From the NCBI GenBank assembly GCA_036502165.1, contig DASXZC010000105.1:1-18601 (forward strand): a DNA stretch of 18,601 nt. Direction: 5' to 3'. This DNA comes from F-183 sp036502165. GTDB taxonomy: Bacteria > Acidobacteriota > Terriglobia > Bryobacterales > Bryobacteraceae. The translations under genes and the position numbers were made by a program. Below the pieces are notes generated by a model, which was not told the origin of the DNA, did not search any database, and worked only from the letters and a program-made list of their open reading frames with translations. Shown here one piece after another: positions 1-7,327 of the stretch (its first letter is position 1; the number at the start of each line of letters is the position of its first letter).

Positions 1-631
1 CGAACACGCCCTCCGACGACTTCTTCGGAATGAACAGTGGACGCACGATCAGCAGCGATATGATGACCGCCACGAACGACAGCGCATTCAAGCCAAAGCA
101 CCACTGCGCGCCGACCTTCTGCAGCGCGATGCCTCCGAGCGTCGGACCAATTACGCGCGCCAAGTTGAACTGAATAGAATTGAGCGAGATCGCATTCGGC
201 AAATCCTCTTTGCCAACGAGCGACGGCACCAGCGCCGAGTAAGCCGGTCCACCGAACGCCTGTGCGATACCGACGACGAACGACAGCACGAGGATCGGCC
301 ACACTCGCGGATTTCCCTTCGCAATCGCCCCCACCAGCAGCAGCACCGTGAGGATCGCCGCGGAAACCATCTGCAGAATTTGCGATGCGAGCAGTATGTA
401 GCGCCGGTTGACGCGGTCCGCGAGCACTCCGCCGAACAGCGAGAGCAGCACGATCGGAATCTCGCCGAGAAAACGGTCCCACCCAAGATATCGAACGTCA
501 TTTGAAAGATCGTAAATCAGCCACGCCTGCGCGGTCGATTGCATCCACGTGCCGATGCTCGACGTACATGCGCCAATCCACATGAGGCGGAAGTCGCGGT
601 ACTGAAACGCTCGGAAGACTCGATCAAACAA
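1..631 (-). CDS. MFS transporter, MFS_3/EntS-like (partial, N-terminal part)
   Basis: Reading leftward from a TTG at 629-631 gives 210 open codons with no stop before the left edge, so the C-terminal half lies outside the window. The protein is a multi-span inner-membrane exporter of the major facilitator superfamily. The N-terminus has the short amphipathic lead (RVFRAFQYRDFRLMW) typical of the EntS-like MFS_3 group. Motif A is at residues 67-77 (GGVLADRVNRR), and the family signature NAISLNSIQFNLARVIGPTLGG follows in the next pair of helices. An in-frame stop just upstream excludes an ATG start, and an AAAGGAG ribosome site (643-649) sits about 11 bases before the TTG. It lies 48 bases downstream of the VOC gene and may share its transcript. 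Substrate unknown: enterobactin, drug or other small-molecule efflux are all possible. Confidence 0.85.
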   Translation of the reverse strand, partial: MFDRVFRAFQYRDFRLMWIGACTSSIGTWMQSTAQAWLIYDLSNDVRYLGWDRFLGEIPIVLLSLFGGVLADRVNRRYILLASQILQMVSAAILTVLLLVGAIAKGNPRVWPILVLSFVVGIAQAFGGPAYSALVPSLVGKEDLPNAISLNSIQFNLARVIGPTLGGIALQKVGAQWCFGLNALSFVAVIISLLIVRPLFIPKKSSEGVF

Positions 632-679
632 GAACGGGCGCGCTCCTTTTCATGTGCGTATACAGGGCGTGGGCGCGCC

Positions 680-1054
680 TTACGGCAGGGGCTTCTCTCG
701 TTCAATCAGATGCAGCAGGTTGCCTTCGAGATCCTTGAAAAACACAAGCCGGTTGCCTTGATTGTTATACGGCTCACCGGTGAAAACGACTCCCTTGTTC
801 TTGAGATCTTCGTAGGCCTGATCGAAGTTTTCAACCGCGATGGCAAGGTGGCGGATCCCCGGCGTCAACGATGTCTCATCGAACCGCTCGCCTTTCGACG
901 GAATGATCTCGAGCATCGAACCGTTCTTCGCCTTCACAAAGAAGAACGCGTCGTAGCGGAAGTTGATATGGAAGTCCAGATGATCGCAATACCATTGAGC
1001 GAGCTTTTCAGGATTCGCGGACGCAATGGCCGTGTGTTCAAGTCCGAGGAACAT
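680..1054 (-). CDS. VOC-fold (glyoxalase/bleomycin-resistance-like) protein
   Basis: A 124-residue cytosolic protein of the vicinal oxygen chelate superfamily, built of two beta-alpha-beta-beta-beta modules (about residues 3-55 and 65-120). Expected metal positions are H7 in LEHTAI, E49 in MLEII, H69 in IRHLAI, and the last position in the EGNLLHLIE segment. There a histidine (H115) stands where many members have glutamate. The length fits a single-chain two-module VOC protein that would dimerise. Family members include lactoylglutathione lyases, dioxygenases and antibiotic-binding proteins, and the sequence alone does not choose between them. ATG start at 1054. It lies between a small exported protein and an MFS exporter on the same strand, which hints at, but does not prove, a role in handling a small toxic compound. 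Confidence 0.85.
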   Translation of the reverse strand: MFLGLEHTAIASANPEKLAQWYCDHLDFHINFRYDAFFFVKAKNGSMLEIIPSKGERFDETSLTPGIRHLAIAVENFDQAYEDLKNKGVVFTGEPYNNQGNRLVFFKDLEGNLLHLIEREKPLP

Positions 1055-1113
1055 AGTTGGGTGTAAGACCGGGCGAAGCTTATCAAGTATGGTACCAGGA
1101 AGACGCCGGGTTC

Positions 1114-1596
1114 CTAGAAGACTTCGAAGCAGAACACGCGATCGCCGCCGGTGGGCTCAAAGCAGTACTGGCCGTTCTCGAGTGTCTCGTTGACATCGAT
1201 GCGATACAGCTTGCCGCCGAGCGGGTTCACCATGATCTTGTAAGGCCGCGGTCCGTTCGGACCCTTCTTCTTGAACTTGATCTCACGACGTCCCCTGTTG
1301 CTCTCGACCTTATACAATTCGAGGCGCATCGGATCGAGCCGGTCGGAGACGAAAAGGAAGATGGGCTCGGCGAGAGGCGTCCGCGTCGGCGAGTCCGCGC
1401 CCGAGAGCACCATCACCGAATCATCGTGCTTCGAACTCTCTTCCTTCATCTGCCCCATCTCGAGCGGGATCAGTTTACTCGCATGTTTGAGGAACGGAAT
1501 ATCGGGCTTGTCGGGAGTCGGCCCGTCGTAAGTGGCGCAGAAAGCGGCCGGAACCGAGGCGGCAAGCAAGCAAGCTGCAAACATCAGGCATCGCAT
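1114..1596 (-). CDS. Small exported protein of unknown function
   Basis: A 160-residue protein that I cannot place in a family. It opens with a clear signal peptide: MRCLMF followed by a hydrophobic Ala/Leu/Val stretch to about residue 20, with a likely cleavage near AFCA. It is therefore probably periplasmic or cell-surface. The mature part starts with a Pro/Asp-rich segment and continues as alternating hydrophobic and charged strands, suggesting a beta-rich domain. The end (NGQYCFEPTGGDRVFCFEVF) has two cysteines about ten residues apart that could form a disulfide in the periplasm. It starts 24 bases after the stop of the kinase-like gene on the same strand, so co-transcription is likely. 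A functional link to that sensor is possible but not shown. Confidence 0.7.
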   Translation of the reverse strand: MRCLMFAACLLAASVPAAFCATYDGPTPDKPDIPFLKHASKLIPLEMGQMKEESSKHDDSVMVLSGADSPTRTPLAEPIFLFVSDRLDPMRLELYKVESNRGRREIKFKKKGPNGPRPYKIMVNPLGGKLYRIDVNETLENGQYCFEPTGGDRVFCFEVF

Positions 1597-1620
1597 GGTT
1601 TGCTTTTATTGTAGCGAGGC

Positions 1621-4029
1621 CTAGCGTGCCATCGCCGAATCCGGCGCATGCGCGACGATCGATTCAAGGACGCGATCGAGGTCCGCATCCTTCAACGGCT
1701 TCATTAGGAAGTACCCATTGCCGTTCGAAAACGCCTGCGCCAGGCTCGCGTCGAAGGCCTCGGTCAACAGCACGAACGCATCCACATGCTGCTGGACGTG
1801 CTGATAGAACGTAATCCAGTTGAGCCCCTGCAACCGCGACGAACACACCACGACATCGAACTTCACACGCTTCGCCAGATCCTGAGCTTCCTCAGGCGAT
1901 TTCACCGGAACCACGCGATGCCCGCGCGATCCAAAAGCCGCGACCGCCTGCCGCTGTGACGCCGCGTCCGGTTCCACCAACAGCATCGTCAGCTTCGCCG
2001 ACACGTCGGACTTTCCAATCCTGTGCGCCGCCGGATTCGCTCCTGTTTCGACGCGCGGCAATTCAACATTGAACCGGCACATATTCGGATTCGGCCGCTC
2101 AAACCGCAGATCTCCACCGTGACTTTGGATGATGCTGCGTGCCACACCCAGCCCAAGCGCCGCGCCGCTCTGTGGATCCGAAAAAGGATCGGCGGCAGTG
2201 ATCCGCGCCGAATAACTGAGGTCGACCAGCACGCGCCGCCCCATCAGGCTCGCGCTGACCGTGAGCATCTTATCTTCCGTCTCGGCGAGCGTCTGCTCGG
2301 CGTGGACCATCAAATTCAGGAACACCTGTTCGAGTTGTCCCTGCGCACCGATTACGTACATCTGCTCGGTTCCAAGACGATCCTGCAGCTTGAGCCCGAG
2401 AGTCTTCCACTCGCGCTCGCGGAATTGGAACAATCCGGAGAGCAGCCCGTTCACCTCGACCGGCTTCGCAGTCGAGTCCTCATGATTGCGTCCGAACGAG
2501 ATCAGCCGCGCAACGATCTCGGCGGTCCTCTGCGACTCCGACGCCAGCAGTTGCAGGTCGCGCTCGTCCATTTGCCCGTGCCGTCGCAGCGAAATCTGCG
2601 ACAGCACGAGCATGGTCTCGACGGGCTCTTTCAACTCGTTCGCCACTTCGGAAATCAATTGGCCCGTTGCCGCGAGCTTTTCGCTCTTGAACAACTGCTC
2701 GCGCATCGAGCGCTGCTCCTGCAGCTTCAACGACGCGGCCAGTTGATTGGCCAGATGCTGCGCGGCGGCTTCTTCCTCAGAACTGAAATAGCGCACCGTC
2801 TTCGAGCGGTGCACCTGCATCACGCCCAGCAATTCATTCTGCGCGAACATCGGCACGAACATCACCGAACGAGGCACCTCGCCACGGCTATCGGCCTTAA
2901 AGAACGGACTCCTCCGCGTATCCGGAATATTCAACAGCGTGCGATTGCGGAAACACATCGCGACACCCGCGTTCATCGGCGTACCGGGCTCATCGAGATT
3001 AATATTCTCGAGCGCCGCAACGCGCGTCGACCGCACCGGCTCGAGCCACCGCCGCTTGCGGTTGTACAGATAAATGTGGACGCCCGATGCCTTGGTAATC
3101 TCCGGCACCACCGTTTCGATCTTCTTCAGAATCTCGCTCAACGATGTCGACGCAAGCACATCTTCGCCCAATGAATTCAGGGTCTGCATCGTCCGCCGGA
3201 ACCCGGCAAGACGATTCTCGCGGAACCACCAGATGATCAGCAGCAACGCGATCATCGTCAGCGCAGTAAGCAGCAAATACGCCGGAATTCCATCGGCGCT
3301 CTCAGTGACAGTGAGCGAATCCGGACCATCGAGCAGAATCTGGAAGTACCGGTCGTACGGCGGCAGAGGACAGTCCTGAATGAGAATCCCTTTCGCGCGA
3401 ATGCGGTCGCCGATCCGGATCCGATCGAATGAAGGATCGTCATCGCGCCGTTTCTTGGGAAGGAACACTTCGACAGAACCGCGCGAATCCCCGATCGTCA
3501 GCACTTCGCCCGATGAATTCAATCCGGTCGAAGCCACGCGCCCCTCAGTGAGAACGGTCAAGCCCGTATAGCGGAACGTGTCGAGTTCGCCAGGCTTCAA
3601 CGCCATAGGCGGAAGATTCCCCTTGCGCCCGGTCGACTCAATCGATTCGACCGCGAGCACCGGCATTCCATTGCGACGCCGAATCTGTCCATCGACGCGT
3701 ATGTAGTCGCCGACGCCGAGTTTCCCGAACTGCTCCTCGCTGCCCTCGAGCACGATTCCGAACCGCGAATCATCGCGGATCGCCAGGAAAAACCGCTCGA
3801 CCGCCCACACCGGCTTCGACGCCACTTGCGCTTCGATTCGAACGCGGCGCCCTTCGTACGCGGGCGCAAGGTCGGGACTCGATCGCGAGGTCGCCTGCTC
3901 GACTGTGATCTTCGGTGGCGCGGCGTCCCGTTCGGTAACAGGCTCCGGCGTCTGGCCGCAGACCAGCGCGGCGGTCATCGCGGCTACCGCGGCGAAGAGG
4001 ATCCTCGAACTGTCTGCTGTGCGAGCCAT
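1621..4029 (-). CDS. Membrane OB-GAF kinase-like protein with degenerate histidine kinase and receiver domains
   Basis: 802 residues. A signal peptide or anchor (10-25) is followed by two OB-fold-like beta segments (about 58-133 and 153-235) predicted to be periplasmic, one membrane helix (248-268), a GAF domain (about 287-435), a short coiled linker, a HisKA/HATPase_c-like region (448-658) and a receiver-like domain (680-792). The kinase core looks catalytically dead. The H-box reads ATGQLISEVANELKEP with N464 where the phosphorylated His belongs. The N-box NLMVHAEQ has H576 for the Mg-binding Asn. The G1 DxGxG is absent (DLSYS at 603-607). Only the G2-like GLG (626-628) is kept. The receiver has S730 in place of the acceptor Asp and one acidic pocket replaced (E686-P-D688), but keeps T756 and K777-P778. 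The family is the hybrid two-component kinases. I infer a ligand-sensing pseudokinase scaffold. Its start overlaps the HAD gene by 46 bases. Confidence 0.85.
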   Translation of the reverse strand: MARTADSSRILFAAVAAMTAALVCGQTPEPVTERDAAPPKITVEQATSRSSPDLAPAYEGRRVRIEAQVASKPVWAVERFFLAIRDDSRFGIVLEGSEEQFGKLGVGDYIRVDGQIRRRNGMPVLAVESIESTGRKGNLPPMALKPGELDTFRYTGLTVLTEGRVASTGLNSSGEVLTIGDSRGSVEVFLPKKRRDDDPSFDRIRIGDRIRAKGILIQDCPLPPYDRYFQILLDGPDSLTVTESADGIPAYLLLTALTMIALLLIIWWFRENRLAGFRRTMQTLNSLGEDVLASTSLSEILKKIETVVPEITKASGVHIYLYNRKRRWLEPVRSTRVAALENINLDEPGTPMNAGVAMCFRNRTLLNIPDTRRSPFFKADSRGEVPRSVMFVPMFAQNELLGVMQVHRSKTVRYFSSEEEAAAQHLANQLAASLKLQEQRSMREQLFKSEKLAATGQLISEVANELKEPVETMLVLSQISLRRHGQMDERDLQLLASESQRTAEIVARLISFGRNHEDSTAKPVEVNGLLSGLFQFREREWKTLGLKLQDRLGTEQMYVIGAQGQLEQVFLNLMVHAEQTLAETEDKMLTVSASLMGRRVLVDLSYSARITAADPFSDPQSGAALGLGVARSIIQSHGGDLRFERPNPNMCRFNVELPRVETGANPAAHRIGKSDVSAKLTMLLVEPDAASQRQAVAAFGSRGHRVVPVKSPEEAQDLAKRVKFDVVVCSSRLQGLNWITFYQHVQQHVDAFVLLTEAFDASLAQAFSNGNGYFLMKPLKDADLDRVLESIVAHAPDSAMAR

Positions 4030-4655
4030 GCGTCAAGAGCCGGATCCAGGAAGTCCTTGCAAGCGAAATCGACGCCTTCGAGATCCGTGTGCGTGCGGAT
4101 CCCCACAACGCGCATCCTCGCGGCTCGCGCCGCTTGCACACCCGTCGGAGAATCCTCGAACACGATGCAATTCGAAGGCTCCACTCCCAGCAGATCTGAA
4201 GCTCTACAGTAAACATCGGGCCAAGGCTTGGGTTTCGCTACCTGCATCCCATCGACAATCGCCTTGAACATGGAGCCGAGATTCGCCCTACTTAGAACGA
4301 AAGTTGCATTGGCGGGCTCCGCATTCGTACCGAGTGCGATAGGGGATTCCCTGTAACGTTCTAAGAAGCTTCTCACCCCAGGTACTAAGTGGGATTCGAG
4401 CACCGGCTCCATCATTTCGCGCCACAACGCCTCCTTCGCCGCGCCATGTTGGAAGTTCTCTTCCGGAGTCAGTCCGTCGCCCCAGAACTCCGCAACGATC
4501 TCATCATTGCGGCGGCCATGCATCTTCTCGACCAGGTCAGGAGCGTCGATGCCATGCCGCTCCAAATACAACTTCCAGGAGTGAGTATGCATGGGCATCG
4601 AGTCGACGATAACGCCGTCGAGATCAAAGATCAGAGCGAGTCCGGGGGCGAGCAT
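3984..4655 (-). CDS. HAD-superfamily hydrolase, beta-phosphoglucomutase/phosphatase-like
   Basis: 223-residue cytosolic HAD phosphatase of subclass I with a helical cap. Motif I is FDLDGVIVDS with nucleophile D11 and acid/base D13. Motif II is ALGTN (T110), motif III is AKPKPWPDVY (K141), and motif IV is FEDSPTGVQAA (E167, D168). The cap lies at about residues 20-85. The layout matches the beta-phosphoglucomutase/phosphoglycolate phosphatase branch, acting on small phosphorylated sugars or related metabolites; the substrate cannot be read from sequence. ATG start at 4655, 69 bases from the divergent alaS start. The last 15 codons overlap the start of the kinase-like gene in another frame, so the two are probably translationally coupled. 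Confidence 0.88.
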   Translation of the reverse strand: MLAPGLALIFDLDGVIVDSMPMHTHSWKLYLERHGIDAPDLVEKMHGRRNDEIVAEFWGDGLTPEENFQHGAAKEALWREMMEPVLESHLVPGVRSFLERYRESPIALGTNAEPANATFVLSRANLGSMFKAIVDGMQVAKPKPWPDVYCRASDLLGVEPSNCIVFEDSPTGVQAARAARMRVVGIRTHTDLEGVDFACKDFLDPALDAWLAQQTVRGSSSPR

Positions 4656-4724
4656 GAAGGTCGAAGAAACGGCAGGATAACACGCCAGTCCCGCCTTGCA
4701 TGGGACAATAAGAATTCACCCACC

Positions 4725-7325
4725 ATGACCGGTAACGAGCTCCGCCAATCATTTCTCGACTACTTTGCCTCGAACGGCCACCGCATCGTTCGCAGCGGAT
4801 CCTTAGTCCCTGCCAACGATCCGACGCTGCTGTTCGCAAACGCAGGCATGAACCAATTCAAGGACGTTTTCACCGGAGCCGAGAAGCGCGATTACCTGCG
4901 CGCCACGACTTCACAGAAATGCGTCCGCGCGGGCGGCAAGCATAACGATCTCGAGAACGTCGGCTACACGCGCCGCCATCATACATTCTTCGAGATGCTC
5001 GGCAATTTTTCCTTCGGCGATTATTTCAAACGCGACGCCATCGCCTTCGCCTGGGAACTGCTCACCAAGAAATGGAACCTTCCCAAAGAGCGCCTCTACT
5101 TCACCGTCTTCCGTGAGGATGACGACGCCGAAAATCTATGGCAGGAAGTGACCGGCGTCTCGAAGTCGCGCATCTTCCGCCTCGACGAGAAAGATAACTT
5201 CTGGCAGATGGGCGACACCGGCCCCTGCGGACCGTGCTCGGAAGTCCACTACGACTACGGTCCTGAAGCCGCCGAAACCGGCCGCGAACACGAGGAGTTC
5301 CCACTCGACGGCGGCGGACGCTTCGTTGAAATCTGGAACCTCGTCTTCATGCAATTCGACCGCGACATCTCGGGCAAAATGACGCCGCTGCCTCGACCAT
5401 CGATCGACACCGGCCTGGGCCTCGAACGCATCGCAGCCGTCATGCAGAACAAGCTCTCGAACTACGAGACCGATCTCATCGCGCCGATCTGCGTGAAGGC
5501 TGGCGAACTGATCGGATACTCTGGGCCCGACCCGATTGGCCAAGCCGGACTTCGCATCAACGCCGATCACGCTCGCGCGACCGCGTTCCTCATCAACGAT
5601 GGCGTGACGCCGTCGAACGAAGGCCGTGGCTACGTGTTGCGCAAGATCATGCGCCGTGCGATCCGCCATGCGCGCCGCATGGGCAAGAGCAATCCTTACC
5701 TTTCGGATTTGACGGCGTTCGTTGCCCACGAGATGGGCGGCGCGTATCCCGACATGCTCGAATCGATCGACCGCGTCTCACGAGTCGTCAAAGAGGAAGA
5801 GCACCGCTACGCGACCACGTTCCAGGTTGCCGAGAAGATATTTTCGGATGAAGCGAAAAAGGCCGCCGGCGGAGTGTTGCCGGGCGCCGCGGCCTTCAAA
5901 CTCTACGACACCTACGGACTCGCGCTCGACGAGCAGGACGACATGGCGCGCGAGTTCGGACTCTCGATCGACCATCCCGGCTACGAAGCCGAGATGGAAA
6001 AGCAGCGCACACGCGCCCGCGCCAGTTGGAAAGGCGCCGACAAAGCGAACGTTCCGGAAATCTACAAATCGCTGCCGCACACCGAGTTCATCGGACGCAC
6101 CACCCTCGAGTCACCGGCGACTGTGCTGCGCGTGCTCAAGCAGGATGGCAAGACGGAGGTCGTGCTCGACAAGAGTCCTTTCTACGCCGAAGCCGGCGGC
6201 CAGGTCGGCGACACCGGAGTGCTGCTGAACGCGAGCGGCGACAAGCTCGCGCAGGTCGAGACGACCTACAAACCCGCGCCCGGCACTCACGTCCACAAGA
6301 TCATTCTTGCGGGGCCGCTGCAGGAAGGCGACCAAGTGATCGCCAAAGTCGAAGCCCCCGCGCGTGAAGCGACGATGCGTAATCACACGGGAACGCACCT
6401 GCTGCACGCGGCTTTGCGCACAGTGCTTGGCAAGCACGTCAAGCAGGCTGGCAGCGTCGTCGAGCCCTCGCGCCTTCGTTTCGACTTCTCACATTATTCC
6501 GCGATGACCCCCGAGGAACTCACTGAAGTCGAGCGCCTCATGAATCAGCACATCCTCATCGACGATCCCGTCGTCACTGATGAGATGGATCTCGACGAAG
6601 CTTTGAAAACAGGCGCGATGGCGCTGTTCGGGGAGAAGTACGGCGAGAAGGTCCGCGTCGTCAAGATCGATTCCTTCAGCCGCGAACTCTGCGGCGGCAC
6701 GCACGTCAGCCGCACCGGCAACATCGGCTTGGCGAAGATCGTCTACGAGGGCAGCATCTCCGCAGGCGTCCGCCGCATCGAAGCCGTCACCGGCGAAGGC
6801 TCGCTCACGCGCTTTCAGGATTCGCAACGTTCCCTCGCAAGACTCGCGCAACTCACGCGTGGATCAGAATCGGATGTCGTCGAGCAATTCGAACGTCTCA
6901 TCCATCAGCAGAAGACGCTTGAGAAGCAGATGGAGCAAATGAAAGAGAAGCTCGCCCACGCGCAAGCGTCGGAGCTCGAGACGCAGGCGCTCTCAGTGGG
7001 CAATGCGAAAGTCCTCGCGGCTCGCGTCGACGGAATGGATCGCGCGCAGCTCCGCACGCTCGTCGACGCGCTGCGCAACAAGTGGAAGAGCGCCGTCGTA
7101 CTGCTGGCCTCGGCTGACGACTCCGGCGTGTCAATCGTCGGCGGCGTCACCAAGGATCTCACTGGCAAAGTCCACGCCGGCAAGCTGGTCGGCTCAGTCG
7201 CGCAAGCGGTCGGAGGCAAAGGCGGCGGACGTCCCGATCTCGCCGAAGCCGGTGGCAAGGATGCGGCCGCGCTTCCGGCGGCGCTCGCGGCCGTGTACGC
7301 AAACGTCCAAGGGATGTTGCAGTAA
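4725..7325 (+). CDS. alaS: Alanine--tRNA ligase
   Basis: 866 residues, close to the usual 870-880 for bacterial AlaRS. It charges tRNA-Ala in the cytosol and removes mischarged Ser/Gly. The class II catalytic domain runs to about residue 245, with the conserved TSQKCVRAGGKHNDLENVG segment and GDTGPCGPC at 163-171. The editing domain has the zinc motif HTGTH (H554, H558) and CGGTH (C656, H660). A coiled coil (about 720-755) leads to the C-terminal DHHA1/C-Ala domain with GGGRPDLAEAGG near 833. The frame stays open upstream to 4389, but the conserved protein begins at MTGNELRQSFLDYFASNGH, so ATG 4725 is chosen. The ribosome site before it is weak. A small inverted repeat (GTCCC/GGGAC, 4688-4706) lies in the leader. 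The bdr-like gene follows after 2 bases. Confidence 0.98.
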   Translation: MTGNELRQSFLDYFASNGHRIVRSGSLVPANDPTLLFANAGMNQFKDVFTGAEKRDYLRATTSQKCVRAGGKHNDLENVGYTRRHHTFFEMLGNFSFGDYFKRDAIAFAWELLTKKWNLPKERLYFTVFREDDDAENLWQEVTGVSKSRIFRLDEKDNFWQMGDTGPCGPCSEVHYDYGPEAAETGREHEEFPLDGGGRFVEIWNLVFMQFDRDISGKMTPLPRPSIDTGLGLERIAAVMQNKLSNYETDLIAPICVKAGELIGYSGPDPIGQAGLRINADHARATAFLINDGVTPSNEGRGYVLRKIMRRAIRHARRMGKSNPYLSDLTAFVAHEMGGAYPDMLESIDRVSRVVKEEEHRYATTFQVAEKIFSDEAKKAAGGVLPGAAAFKLYDTYGLALDEQDDMAREFGLSIDHPGYEAEMEKQRTRARASWKGADKANVPEIYKSLPHTEFIGRTTLESPATVLRVLKQDGKTEVVLDKSPFYAEAGGQVGDTGVLLNASGDKLAQVETTYKPAPGTHVHKIILAGPLQEGDQVIAKVEAPAREATMRNHTGTHLLHAALRTVLGKHVKQAGSVVEPSRLRFDFSHYSAMTPEELTEVERLMNQHILIDDPVVTDEMDLDEALKTGAMALFGEKYGEKVRVVKIDSFSRELCGGTHVSRTGNIGLAKIVYEGSISAGVRRIEAVTGEGSLTRFQDSQRSLARLAQLTRGSESDVVEQFERLIHQQKTLEKQMEQMKEKLAHAQASELETQALSVGNAKVLAARVDGMDRAQLRTLVDALRNKWKSAVVLLASADDSGVSIVGGVTKDLTGKVHAGKLVGSVAQAVGGKGGGRPDLAEAGGKDAAALPAALAAVYANVQGMLQ

Positions 7326-7327
7326 CG

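Noticed and set aside
539..1066. Plus-strand frame of 175 codons over the VOC gene
   Set aside because: It covers the VOC coding region in antisense and has no recognisable fold or ribosome site.
2023..3174. Long open frame opposite the kinase-like gene (383 codons)
   Set aside because: Arg/His/Leu-rich composition typical of the antisense frame of a GC-rich gene, with no domain. The minus-strand frame has clear domains.
4688..4706. Small inverted repeat in the alaS leader (GTCCC/GGGAC) as a T-box or attenuator
   Set aside because: A 5-bp stem with a 9-base loop in a 69-base leader is too small for a T-box and lacks a terminator or antiterminator pair; probably chance.
4389..4724. 112-codon N-terminal extension of alaS
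   Set aside because: It runs antisense through the HAD gene and precedes the conserved AlaRS N-terminus; no known AlaRS has such a domain.
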